Source: Avena insularis
Lineage: Eukaryota; Streptophyta; Magnoliopsida; Poales; Poaceae
Reading direction: 5' to 3'
Length of the DNA: 64,000 nucleotides
NCBI GenBank assembly: GCA_023614405.1
Contig: CM042694.1
Location: forward strand, 478,055,392-478,119,391
Position numbers and translations under genes: made by a program. The notes under the pieces are model-generated. The model saw only the letters and a program-made list of their open reading frames with translations. It ran no database searches and was not told where the DNA came from. Positions 23,815 through 36,118 of this stretch are shown piece by piece. The first letter of the stretch is position 1, and each line of letters opens with the position of its first letter.

Positions 23815-25957
23815 TCAAAGTATTTCTTTCAAGCGATCATGATCAGTATGCACTCTTACTTTCAAATCACTTATGTAAGATCTAAACTTATCACGGGTTA
23901 AAACAACAGCAAAGAGTTCTTTTTTGGCCACGGGATAATTCTTTTGGGCACCATTTAAGGTGCGACTAGCATGATGAATGATAGTGAGTTCATCACCATC
24001 ATGCTGGCAAATAATGGCCCCCACTACTTCATGATTAGCTTCACAAAACAAGTCAAAAGATTTATTTCAATTAGGTGGTTTAATGACAGTCTTGTCTACA
24101 AGATCTTGCATTAATGTTTTGAAAGCAATTAGAGAGTTTTCATCAAAAATAAAAACAACTCTATTCTATAAGAGATTAGTTAAAGGTCTAGCAGTCTTAG
24201 AGAAGTTCTTAATAAACCTTCTATAGAATCCAGCATGACCTAAAAAACTATTGATACCTTTTACATCACGGTGAGGGGGAAGTCTTTCTATTGCTTCTAC
24301 CTTCGCTTTGTCCACTTCAATGCCCATGCCCAAAATTTTATGGCCAAGTATTGTACCTTCTTGAACCATGAAGTGACACTTCTCCCAATTCAATACTAGG
24401 TTAGTATCCTTGCATCTCTGTATAACTTTATGAAGATTATGAAGACAATAGTTAAATGAAGTTCTATAGACTAAAAAATCTTTCATGAATACTTCCATAA
24501 TATTTTCATCATAATCAGCAAATATGGCAGTCATACATCTTTGGAAAGTGGCAGGAGTGTTACAAAGTCCAAAAGGCATACGGCGATAAGCATATAAACC
24601 GAAATTACAAGTGAAAGTTGTCTTCAATTGGTCATCAGGATGTATGACTATTTGAGAAAAACCAGAGTAACCATCTAAATAACAAAAGTGAGAATGCAAG
24701 GCAAGCCTTTCTAAAGTTTGGTCTACAAATGGTAAAGGTTAATGATCCTTCCTAGTCCCTTTATTAAGTTTTCTATAGTCAATGCACATCCTATGACCAA
24801 TCACTGTACGAGTTGGAACCAATTCATCATGTTCATTTGGGACAATAGTCAACCCACCTTTCTTTGGAACACAATGAACGGTACTTACCCATTTGCTTTC
24901 TTCCACGTCAAATATTATTCCTGCATCAAGTAAACGTATTACCTCCTTTCTTACCTCTCCTTCATATTAGGTTTAAGTCGCCTTTGAAAGTATGCAATTG
25001 GTTGAGCTCCTTCTTCCATAAATATCCTATGGGTGGCTATCGAGGGGCTAATACCTTTCAAGTCATCCATGGAATATCCAAGGGCCATCCCATGCATCCT
25101 CAAGACCACCATTAAATTCTCCTCATCTTTTTCTACAAGATTAGAACTTACAATAACAGGATATTTGTTAGTTTTGTCAAGGAACCTATATTTTAATTCT
25201 TTGGGAAGGGATTTGAGTGTAGGAGGTGGAAGTGCCTCATCCCCTTTTCTTAAAGGTAACTCATAGATTTAGTTCATTTTAGGGTCAACCGCAGGTGTTG
25301 AATCAAGATAATTATTAGTTTCTATTTATCTTTATCTTTAGAAAGATTATCATTATCAACTAGGATTCTTATTAAACTATCATCAGAAGTTTCAATAAAT
25401 ACAACGGTGAGACTGGTGAAATTACCCTCTTCTTCTTGCTCATACTCACATTCATCAAACTCTTCAATAGTTGGCCTATGATCAAACTTGGAGAAATGGA
25501 AATTCATTTTACCTTCGCCAAACTTGAGAGATACAGTTTCTTCCTTATAGTCAATGTTTGCTCCTGTAGTGTTCAGAAAAGCTCTTCCAAAAATAATTGG
25601 ACAATAGACATCAATAAGCATATAAACCAGCACAAAATCAATAAGGTATTTGTAAGGCCCAATATAGATTGGAAAATCTCTAACTACCCCCATAGGAATT
25701 CTGAATGTCTTATCAGCTAACATTATTGTCATATCAATGTCCTCTAACTCAGTTGGGAGAAGTTCATTTTGAAGTTTTAAGAAAAAATTGTAAGGGATTA
25801 CATTAACAACTGTTCCTATATCACAGAGGCCATAGTGGGAAGACCTACCAAAAGTACAAGGAAGAATAGGCTCACCAACATCTTTGGTTTTTACCTTTCC
25901 TTCAACTAATTGTGAAGCTTCGGTGTCTAGCTCGATCACGATGCAATATGAAAACAT
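23815..25957 (-). pseudogene. Protease, RT and RNase H of the Athila-like element (broken)
   Basis: The protease (25322-25957, 211 residues) contains GLCDIGTVVNVIPYNF, the Athila-type active-site region, with DIGT where I expect DLGA, and a later GRAFLNTTGANIDY. RT sequence starts near 25000 and is open at 24166-24699: YLDGYSGFSQI, then FGLCNTPATFQRCM. The catalytic motif reads FMKD instead of F-x-DD, so one essential Asp is missing. RNase H (23815-24051) begins LFCEANHEVVGAI, with E where Asp is usual, and keeps HTDHDRL. The element is catalytically dead by these substitutions as well as by stops. Confidence 0.8.
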
Positions 25958-26203
25958 GGTTAATATATCTTCCTTAGTTGGTTCACCTGCCTTGTGAATG
26001 CTTACTTAGTTGATCTCTCCAGCTTTCGCCTCTTCCTCTAGCTTCTCAAGGAACATTCTTTCTTCCTGCAATTGTTCTTATACTTGTTGATCCATCATAT
26101 GTTTTCTCGCTGTCCTTGCAAAAGGGAGGGGTTTAACATAAGGGGCCTCCCTATTTAATGGCTCTATTGGAGCCACAATTTTTATTTCATCTTATTCAAA
26201 TTG

Positions 26204-27050
26204 CTAGAGTGGTGGAGTGTATTGGAGACAATCTTTCTTGGGGGCTTCAATGTGTTCTAGAAAAGACAGGAGGATTTGCAGAATAATATCATCATCAGGT
26301 CGAAGTTCATTAGCGGTTTCCTTAACCTTTTCGGATTCTTTATAAGCATTGAGACAGTCGTATTCAACGTTTATCCCTCCTTCACCACCTAAATCAAATC
26401 CCCAAGTTTCTCTATTGTGACGAATTCGTTCTAGTAGTTCCCAAGCTTTAGTTATAGTTAATTCCATAAAAGAACCCCCAGAATTAGTGTCAACTTCATG
26501 TTTGATCTCTTGATTAAGTCACCCATAGAAAATATGCAAAACATACCATTCAGGTAAATCGTGATGGGGACATCTATGAAGGATGGATTTATACCTCTTG
26601 AAAGCTCTTACCAATCCTTCACACGGGCAGTTTTTGAAGTTTGTGATCGCCCGCCTTACTTCAGTTGTCTTTACTTTGGGAAAGAATTGAAATACAAATT
26701 CTCCTTTTAGATTTTCCCAAGTATCAATTTTCTCCATAGGGCAAATTCTATACCAAGCTAAAGTAGTGTTTATTAGGGATTGGCCAAACAGTTTAATTTT
26801 TAGTTCATCATCAGAATAGCCTCTCAGTTTAAGTGTCCAACATAACTCGATAAAATGCATTAAATGAGTGTAAGGATCCTCATTTGGATCATCTCCTACA
26901 AATGTTTTTTATTTAAGCAATGCAATAAAGCGAGGATTAACCTCGAAATCTGGTTCGCTCCCACTCAGGAATTCCTTAACAAATCCTATATTGAACTTCC
27001 CTAGGTATTTAGTTGCATCAAGATGGTTGATCAGCCCGAGTGCAGTCATG
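26204..27050 (-). pseudogene. Gag of the Athila-like element (broken)
   Basis: The minus-strand frame starts at ATG 27050, about 85 bases after the primer site. An in-frame TAA lies near 26910, and further stops lie near 26519 and 26500. The core reads EDPYTHLMHFIELC, KLFGQSLINTTLAWY and GEFVFQFFP, the Gag capsid pattern. A second block (26204-26467) has AWELLERIRHN and EGGINVEYDC, typical of Athila-type gag C-terminal parts. I see no CCHC knuckle. The 7098-7532 fragment is its homologue. Confidence 0.75.
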
Positions 27051-27134
27051 GTGCTTACCTAAAACTAGTAAACAACTTCAGTAAAACAATTAATAGAATT
27101 AGCAACTAAGAACAAAGACCAAAAGTGCTTACCT

Positions 27135-27151
27135 CCCCAGCAACGGCGCTA
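27135..27151 (-). other. Primer-binding site of the Athila-like element
   Basis: On the minus strand this reads TAGCGCCGTTGCTGGGG, complementary to tRNA-Asp with two mismatches. It lies 10 bases from the LTR end at 27162. Confidence 0.75.
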
Positions 27152-27161
27152 GAAAATAGCT

Positions 27162-28259
27162 TGATGACTACAAGTGCACCAATCGATTGTAGCTAGTTTC
27201 AAAATAAGAGTATCGAACCCACAAAGAGATATTTGATTAAGATCTTTATGCCCCTCGTAACTATCTACCAAAGGATACTTGTAAGCTATCTTTGATTTCA
27301 AGTAAAGGGTGTTTGAAAGGTTTTGTGCTGAAAAGTAATAAAAGAGAATAAAGTAAACAAATAATGAAAAACACTAGGAAATGGTGTTGGAACTTAATAA
27401 GGCTAAAGCATTCTCAGGGATATAGGATACACCGCTAGCATGGAGTAATTAATCATAATTAGGATAACCTATTTCTTTCGTCATGATATGTGTGGAGAGA
27501 GATCAGTAATAAGATGTTTACTACAAGGCTCATGGGCAATTGCTTTCTTGAGTCGGGTAATGAGGTCACCTTTAAATAACCACTGCGATTCCCGAGAGCA
27601 AACACTCATATAGACCACCACAATTAAGGGGTTTCCCCATGGATGTCGTAATAAGCTTAGTGAGTCTCTCTTAATTCCCCCTTTGACCATGCACGTTATA
27701 AGCCAATGTTTACTGTCACCACTTTGCACTAGACATACTCCCATACACGTCCTAAGGGTATCACCCTCTCTTTAGACCTGGAGCAAATGATATGTGGCCG
27801 ACTACACATATCATCTAGAGAGATATCAAACACAACATCCTAGATCAACGGATCATGGACCAAAGTAATAGATCATATTTATTTCATTTCATAATAATGC
27901 TAGGGTTTCTCCATATCCTCAAGAACAAAGGAAACTACTCGCACAACAAAATCATCATATTCAAATGGATGGATAAAAGTATGAAGATAAATCTATTGCA
28001 AACCACAATTGTATTTGGAATTACAATAATATCTAAAGTATGGAAGGGGAATGGTAATGGAGATGCAGCGGTTAATGATGAAGGGGATGATGTGATGTCC
28101 TCCGATGATCCACAAAGAAGAAAGGATTTTCCCTTCTCTTGGTTCCTCCTCCAAATCCCTCTCTGGCATAGTATTTCGAGGCTAGTGGTTTCTGTGAATG
28201 TCAGATCTCAGATCCGTCTTCACGTGGTGAGATTACTTGATGAGGCGGACACTCTGACA
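27162..28259 (-). repeat. 5' LTR of the Athila-like element, outer edge uncertain
   Basis: The internal edge (TG on plus, CA on minus) is clear at 27162, next to the primer site. About 430 bp match 7651-8033 plus 21586-21631. The outer edge is a guess: CTCTGACA at 28252-28259 would give a minus-strand TGTCAGAG start. Without a second full LTR this cannot be fixed. Confidence 0.5.
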
Positions 28260-28380
28260 CATGGTACAGGTGGACAGTACAGGCAAGCTCCGCCCTTACC
28301 ACTGCTTGTTAAACCTTTAGTAGCCTTCCTCCACATTTTTTATTCTCCCAGGTGCGAGGAAATATTAATTAAATGACATT

Positions 28381-29730
28381 TATCGCTTCGAAATATCATA
28401 TTGCTGCATAATATGATAGTCCCAATTGATATGTTCACAAAGGACTTAGTAAATCGGGGTCCTATTGAAACAAGGATAAAAGGTATGCGCAAGCGTAGTA
28501 AAATACTAAAAACCCTACTCTACTTATGCAAAAAACAAGAGATAAATATGCTTCAATATTGGACTCATCAGCAACCAGGGAAAGCCACCTTCATCATCTG
28601 GCTCTAGTAGGTTGCTTTCTTCGTCATCTCCGGCATTGATAGAGGTTAGTGTCCTGTGCCAGGACATTTACACCATGAATGTTCTTTTTTCTGATATGTT
28701 TTCTTGCTTCTCTGTATACCATGACATTTTTAGCCCCGCTAGCATCTGTACGGGCAGTGTCTCTTTTGAACTATCCGCTTAAATCCTATAGCGCACAACC
28801 ATGTTCGCGCGCGTCCTTACACCATGTGCACGGGATGAGAGGGTCCCCCATACCGTGGATAGTGATATCGAAATGATGAAACTTATGCTTCATGTACAAT
28901 TATGACGCTCCATCACATACTCTTACACTACCTACAGAGCTTCCACACAAATCTAAAAGTGGCAGCTGTACTCTTCCATCTAAAAAACCTTCTTGGGATA
29001 AATACGTCATGTTATTTGTTGTCACATGACATTGTATTTACACTGTATACTAACTGCATCACAACATATTTATCCGTGTGCAACCAACGATGATCCGCAT
29101 GCACATGCTCCTGCTAAGTGTGATGTAGACCCGACATATGTCATTAGTCGTCTTCCATATGGACTACGACTTAAACAGGAATCCTATGGCAACAATGTAG
29201 TATTATGTGCTTCCCACTAGTCCTGTAAGCCCTCTTTGTTGGAATTGGGTGACCGGATATCCCTGGTATACAACTCAAGAGGATAAAGACGGTGTAGCCA
29301 CTCATGCCATCGTGTACATTGAGAGGTACGATCATGTGGAGATCCAAGACTACACTCATGTTAAGGAGGAAGCTGTAGAGAAAGAGAACACTCTTATAAA
29401 GGCTAAAGTAGGAAGATTTGGAGAACAAGTAAATGAGCAAGGCTGCTATGAAAAAACTAAGTAGGGAATGAGCAACGATTATTTGTGCCTTTGATATCAT
29501 GTGTATCATTGGTGAAAGCTTTGTGACGGTGTGTATCCTAGCCAGTGATGATGTGGAGGTCATCAACAAGAATATGAACCACCTGGTTAATGACACTATC
29601 CTTTCCCTTCAGATAGTCATTGTGAACTAGTATAATAACTCGGCTGACAATGAAATCATCGACATGTTCGGCCCCAAAGAGTTGTTGCCCTGAATAACTA
29701 TTCGATATTATTAATCCCAAATGAGCTATT
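28381..29730. other. Unassigned spacer
   Basis: About 1.35 kb between the Athila-like LTR and the Copia element. It has short frames on both strands (for example 29207-29464 plus and 29171-29596 minus) with no recognisable domain. There are no terminal repeats, primer sites or convincing exons. It is probably an old rearranged transposon. Confidence 0.4.
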
Positions 29731-31505
29731 TTAAGGAGATATCCCCTAGAGGCAAATAATAAATAGGTTTATTATCATATCTCAAATAGTTCATAATAGT
29801 TTTGTACCATGCTATAACTATATCAAGTGGAAACATTGATACAGGTGTGGTATATAAACAAACACGGTCCCTAGTAGCCTCTATACAACTAGTCTATTGG
29901 GAAACCGATGATCAAGGTTTCCTAATCATGGTGCATTTATGCCAGTTGACAATGGAGTCACATCATTGGTGAATGATGTGATGGATATTACCCACATAAG
30001 TATTACAACGTGATCAAGTCACATGGTTTAAACGTTGTAATAATTAGAAACTAAGTGACATTCTCCTTAGACAGTAAGATCATATTTAATCGCTGTCACC
30101 TGCGGCTGCTTTGATTGTATCAACCATCACACCGTAACAGGGTGACCATAAAGGTGAATTTTGGGTATTCTAGAGGGACACGTTGAAGCGTATGCATCAA
30201 TATCACGATTTGTTCACCCGCATGATGGGAAGATACACTAGGCCCACTCGGTGAGATTGTATCCAATAGGTTGTAACCATATGACTAGGTCATGGGGATA
30301 CAATATCACGGTAATGAGTTAAGTGGACTTGTTAGTAACGAGATTGATGATCAAGTCTTGGAGAAGTCATGTATCGAAGAAACAAAAGGAATTAGACTCG
30401 GACTTTATGGTTCAAACGACAAAGAATCATGGAATGCATGGGGTCATTATGGGAATCCTGGTCCCGCTATTGATAATTGATTGAGAGAGATCTCGATCAT
30501 CTCTATGCCATTCCCGAACCTTAGGTTAACACAATTAAGGGTCTTACAAAGTTCTAAGATCGATATGGAAGTGTTGGGATCATAGATGGAAAGAAGAGAG
30601 AAAGCTAGAAGTGTTTCGGATAAAGTCTGAAGTCATTTCGAGTGATCGAAAAGGGATTTTTAATCATAAGGAAATGTTAAATATGTTTTAATATTAATTA
30701 ATAACATAATATTTAAAATTAATTTTTATTGGGAAACCTCCGCTAATGGGCCAAATTCCCAAACAGAAAAGGCCCAAGAGGAAGGCCACCCGGAGGTCAG
30801 CCTCCGCCGCCTAGGCCCCACAGACCGAGCTGCTAGAGAGCCTCCATGTGGGCTTGAGGGCGTGAGGGAGGGCCAGCAAGGTGAGGCCCACCCTGGCCAT
30901 AGCCACCACGCACCATGGGTCACATACGCGTCAGGCGGGTGGGCCCTCCCCTCCTCCTTTAGTCCAACATTGCCAGATAGCAATATGGGGGTGCCTCCTT
31001 TTCCCCTATATAAAGAGGGGAATAGGTGAGGGAAAATACACAATAAAATTGGGGAATTTTCTAAGGCCTTTTTCCTTAGGGAATTTTCCCCTCTCTCTCT
31101 CCGTTGAATCTCATGAGTGTGGTTACAAGAAGAATTACATACGTGGGAGACAGCAACACCCCAACACGTTGTCGTGTTGCTGGATCCTAGTTCTAGAGGG
31201 TCTACTTCCGCATCCCGGATGGATCATGGACAATAGGATTCATCGTCGGACACTGGACGCGTGTGAAACCACAAAGGTGGTTCCATTAGTGGCACCTGGG
31301 TTGTCGATCAAGGACCAGTGGGTGATGTGTGAGGAGCTTCGTGACCTTGAGGTCGGCTACGGGTTCGACTCCATGTGGAATGTTAACCGCTTTCTATCTA
31401 CAAGGGTTTATCACCAAAACCTCCATCCCAATTACTGCTTAACTCATAGATATATCTTGACATTGGTGTTGCGATAGCTAGGAATTTTTTTTCTTATATG
31501 AACCA
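29731..31505 (+). repeat. 5' LTR of the Copia element
   Basis: Aligned with 36119-37773. It includes an AT-rich block and adjoining sequence (about 30665-30795) mostly absent from the 3' LTR. Its end is placed at AACCA, six bases before the primer site, by analogy with BARE-type LTRs. The exact last base is uncertain. Confidence 0.7.
31007..31015 (+). promoter_or_regulatory. LTR TATA box of the Copia element
   Basis: TATATAAAG follows a C-rich stretch and is conserved at 37291-37299 in the 3' LTR. It is the likely core promoter. Confidence 0.6.
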
Positions 31506-31511
31506 CTTTTG

Positions 31512-31522
31512 TGGTATCAGAG
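31512..31522 (+). other. Primer-binding site, initiator tRNA-Met
   Basis: TGGTATCAGAG matches the initiator tRNA-Met complement. The next bases (TCG) deviate from the usual CC. Confidence 0.75.
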
Positions 31523-32714
31523 TCGATCTATGCGTAGTTATCCTAGTATGGGTAGAACACATGTTGAATGTGGGCACTCATTTTCTAAGTTGTTACCCTC
31601 CCACGTGTACTTGTTCATATCTGGCACTATGAGATGAAGAGGACCGGACCGACCTTACGCATAAGCTTACACGAGACTTGTTAAATGCTCGACTTACGGC
31701 TTGTACCGTATAAATGGCCAGCGGGTGTCTGTCTCTCTCACGGTAGTTGATATGGCATTTGCAAAGGAGGGCCCTAAAAAGGGGGTAGTGGAGAAAACTA
31801 TTTGATCAATGTTGTGGTTGAAGTTCGTAGGTATGAAACGGTTCTATCTTGAAAGCCCTAGCAGCAATGTAAAACATGCAAAAGATAAAGGTAGAGGTGT
31901 CTAACTTTATTTTGCAGGGGAAAGTGATGTGATCCAGTCATTTTATATTGTTGTATGAAATGCACTTTCATGTAAAGCAACCGACAAGAGCAGCACGGTT
32001 GTTCATTCTATTCTTACAGCCTACATGTCGAGATCATGATGTAAAGTAGTTTATATGCTGTTACTAAATTGTAGTAGTGGTGGAACATGATGGACGACCA
32101 ACTGGCGGCGCTATGGACTTGGCGTCATGATGGTGAGCGCATGATGGCGATCAAGGCGCAATACATGAAGGACCGTATCATATCACAGATTGTGAATTGC
32201 ATGTGATATTAATCCTTTATGCATCTTACTTTGCTTAGTTTTATTAGATACGCAGCGGTAGGAATGTTAGGATGATACCTAATTAATGCCAACCGTAGTG
32301 TTCCCCCTATAGTATGCACCACCAAGAACGTCCATCGTTATGAAGCAGTCCATAATGATCGGGTGCTAGACATATAAATGTTCACATGCGATAGGTGCAA
32401 GACATGTATGCACTGTGAATACACTAAGTTTGAATTAGAGAGCCTAGCATGTACAAACATGGCCTCGAAACACGAGAATATCGAAATATCGAGCAGGAAT
32501 CACATTAATGATGTGATCGACATGTTTTGTCCACCCTAGAAGCTATATCAAAGGACATGACGACCAGGGATGATATAGTGTAAAGGGATCGCGTAATCAG
32601 TAAAACAACTTAGGGATGTTAGCTTTAGTTGGAACTCATATAATAATTTGATTATAAAACTTGAACTCATATTATGAACTTAGTCTTATGTATTTTCAAA
32701 TGTCCTTTTAGATC

Positions 32715-33296
32715 ATGGCAAATAAAATTTTGTCGTTCAACCCCGGGTCCTTGTTCCGTGATGAGTTTCTTAAAGTAGATGGGTCAAACTTCATAGACTA
32801 GTATCAATGCTTAAAAGATGTCCTCATTACAAATGAAGTACTCTACACTATACAAGGACCACTTGGAGATGCTCCCAATGTTGGTGGAAGTCAGGAGGAT
32901 TATGATGAGGACCGCGATCGTCATGGCATGTACATCTGTGCTAGTAGTGCTATTCAGTTCAGTCTGGCACCTGAATTGCATGCGCAGTTGATGCACACTC
33001 AATCATATGAGATAATCATTGAGATTAGAGTCATGTTCGTGGAACAAGTTAAGCTTTTGAAGTTTGAGCTTCTTGACAAGTTTCTTTCACAAAAGATGGA
33101 AGAAAACACATGCTTGGATACTCAGAGATCATGCATGAATTACACTCCTGCCTCATATATGATGTGGACTACTGGATGGATGATCACTTTGCAGTAGAAG
33201 GGATTTTGCGCTTGCTTCCTCCCAACTACAAAGAGATTGTCAAAGGACATGTCATGGGAAATGAATCATTCACCTTTCATGAGTTCCTTATGTAGT
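32715..33296 (+). pseudogene. Copia gag remnant
   Basis: The frame from ATG 32715 reads a Copia-type Gag start (DEFLKVDGSNFID, then TAG at 32799-32801 where Trp is expected). It then runs open to 33197. A frameshift between about 33100 and 33150 moves the rest into 33110-33295, which holds ILRLLPPNYKEIV and SFTFHEFL, the usual middle of BARE/Angela-type Gag. No CCHC zinc knuckle follows. Gag would package the RNA, but this copy is non-functional. Confidence 0.75.
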
Positions 33297-36106
33297 TGAG
33301 AATTGTGGAGGTAGAGCCCATGGCTAGGGAGATCATTTACAGAGCAGGTATATGTGATATATAGTTTATAAATGTGTTTCTCACAAAACACTTGTTGCAG
33401 TTCTAGCAATTATATTGATGATTGTTTTTGTTTTATGAAAACATGGCCTTCTGCTTGAGCGTTGCGTGGAGAAGACGAGGAAACCTAGCGTCTTGATGGC
33501 ATACAAGATGTTGATGGCCGATGACACTTATCCTTCTACATTTATATTTGGACTTGTTAGAAGTTGGGTATTTTTGTAATTTATTAAGCATGTGAACTTA
33601 TTAGTGTGTCTTGCATCTCGCGAGATGGTTATTCATAATGAGTTAATGAAAAATTAGTTATGAATGATTTCTATTATGGTCACATTTTAGCCTATGACTA
33701 TGTTGTTCTCACTATGATCCTTGTGTTAATAGTTCATGCATTTGTAAACATTAAAATCTAAAAGGATATCCAAACATGATAATGAATGACACTGTAATTT
33801 AAGTCATGATTATGTTGTATGCATTCATGTTCAAGTAAACATGAAGTCATTTGGATACTAGATCATTTTGACACATGCAATACATGCCTATTTGGGGCAA
33901 ATATGACTAAAACAAATATGTTCTCGTAAAATAGAATGTATACTAAATTGTTGAATACTGCGCATAACTATGTATTATTCATCAATATAGTGGATATCAC
34001 TATCATTAAAAATGAATGAAGATTTAAGTGAATAAAAGGCATTTGCTAAATTAAGCATGAGCATGAAATCATATTAAATGTTCAGACGCTTCTAGTGGAT
34101 ATAAAATTCGCAAAAAAATACAAGTCTATATGATTCTATAAAAATGACTAGTTTTGATTTATGATTTTAGTTTCACAAATTATGATGATTGACTATATCA
34201 AAATGTATTGATATGGTTTAAGCATTGAAATAATGTTGTATTAAATACATGTGGTCTAAAGGAAAATATCTATCTGGGTTATTGTCGAAAGTTAGAACCA
34301 TAAGTCATAAAGTTAGCAAACACTTATAAAGATAGGGAATCATCAAGATTCATGAAAACAACACCATAAGAGTTATGGAACATTCGAGTTTCTAGAGACT
34401 TTGATAAAGTTGTTACGAATAAATCTCTATAGAATGTTCATAAGCAACTATGAATATTCTTTCCTTAAAGGACAAACTTGTTGTTGTCTAGTACATTATT
34501 ATCAAAGAAAGGTTTCTCAATAAGAATGTTGATGGAAGATAGTAAAAGTTCAAAATAAAGATATTTGATCTTACCCCAGAATGTTGAGTAGCGCAACGGA
34601 ATGTGTTCTGTAGAATGAAACTCTATAGGATGAGGTGAAACTAATGATAATGATCATAATCGTTTCTATTAAGTACTTTACTATATGAAGTAGGATTCAA
34701 TAATGCATTTCCCACATCGAGGAAATACATCATTGACTCACTTGTCATGTTAGATGAACATGACATACCTACGAAATAGGAAGAAGCGACGATGGACCTA
34801 GAAAATACAAGAAATGACTAAGAGTCATTCAATCATAATAGGCTACATTTAATATTGCAAAAGCAATATGTTGCTTGATCTTGTTAAGTAAGGAAACTAC
34901 TTAATCTTTCCTAGATAACTGAGAAGTTATAAGGAGAAAATGAAACCTTTAAAAGGACATATAGCTTGATTTGTCACAAGACTGTCTTGACAAATTCAAA
35001 TGATTGATTACAATGTGTAGTGATGCTTTAGTCCATTGGATTTATACTTAGTAGTTGGATGTTAATATATCTCGTAGTGAGAAAATTTCGATTTGTTAAT
35101 ATATTAAAGGATTTTTCGAATTACCAAAGGATTGAAAGACCTACACTTGTGAAGTATTTAAGTGGGAGTTGAACAGTTATTGGTCAAAAGTGTGAATGAA
35201 ATATTTGAGTGGGAGATATGAGGATATTATAAATGTATCATATATGATACCATATTTGAGTGGGAGCGTAATGGCATTCAGATATATGTGTATGACACAT
35301 AGTGAATGGTCTAAATGGTATTAGTAATATTCAATTGTGTAAATATTCTTTGAATGAGGTTGAACGAAATGTTAAACATCAAAATTTATAGAGATAGATA
35401 GGTGTGTTTAATAAAACCATTAAAGTCAAAATGTTTTCGCTAAGATTCTGAAGAGAGTTCAGAATATCCTGAACCTTGAAGTAATTTAGAATGGAACAAG
35501 GCAAGAAACATGTTGTTACTTGTAAAACTAGGAGAAACATTGGGTATTGTTAACTATGGTTAGAAATAGATGTTTTTCATCCCATATAACTCTATCATAT
35601 GTGTCTTCCACATATCACCATGTTGCATACTTGGCTAAAATGTGACCCACATTTTTGAATAATAGAGTTAGTTCTGAGATGATTCATGAATCACTAAACA
35701 AGGATAGAGCATACCATTGGACTCTCATTGAATTAGAAAGGATCAACATGGATAAAGAAATATGTAACTACTTCAGAGAATAGAAAGTATGATAAATTTG
35801 GCTACTGGAGTTTGACTTCAACTAAGTGTATTTCTAGTGTGTACATGGCAACTTTGAAAGTTCTCGTGACTGATTAACCATCATGTTAACACTAAGAAAC
35901 AGAGTCTAACTCTGTCTCCAAACGAATACTTCAACATATTATGTGATAATGTTGTGAACGTCAGGAAGACATTAATGATTTGCAAAAGACATACGATCTG
36001 GTTACACATATCAAAGGCAGGATGTTCCCCATAGGCAAGCATGACCATAAACACACGTGTTCATGATCGAGTAAATGAATGCAACTAGATTATTTGTATT
36101 CTAGTG
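33297..36106 (+). other. Non-coding interior of the Copia element
   Basis: About 2.8 kb, very AT-rich, with no frame above about 60 codons and no integrase or RT motif. Phrases such as GAGTGGGAG (near 35195-35270) recall the 3' interior of BARE/Angela elements. Pol has been deleted or was never present. Confidence 0.6.
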
Positions 36107-36118
36107 CAAGTTGGAGAC
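36107..36118 (+). other. Polypurine tract of the Copia element
   Basis: GCAAGTTGGAGAC directly precedes the 3' LTR start TGATGG. It resembles the CAAGTGGGAGAC tract of BARE-type elements. Confidence 0.65.

Larger units (their letters stand above)
21632..28376 (-). mobile_element. Athila-like Gypsy element without integrase
   Basis: Read on the minus strand, from high to low coordinates, it runs LTR (from 27162 upward), tRNA-Asp primer site, gag, protease, RT, RNase H, and then a non-pol 3' region. Protein motifs resemble Athila-type Gypsy elements. I find no integrase between RNase H (ending near 23815) and the 3' region. No matching 3' LTR is visible below 22080. Both outer borders are uncertain, and no target duplication can be defined. 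Confidence 0.7.

Noticed and set aside
29207..29464. 85-residue plus-strand frame in the unassigned spacer
   Set aside because: It overlaps an equally long minus-strand frame, has no domain and no splice or promoter context. Kept only as part of the unassigned stretch.
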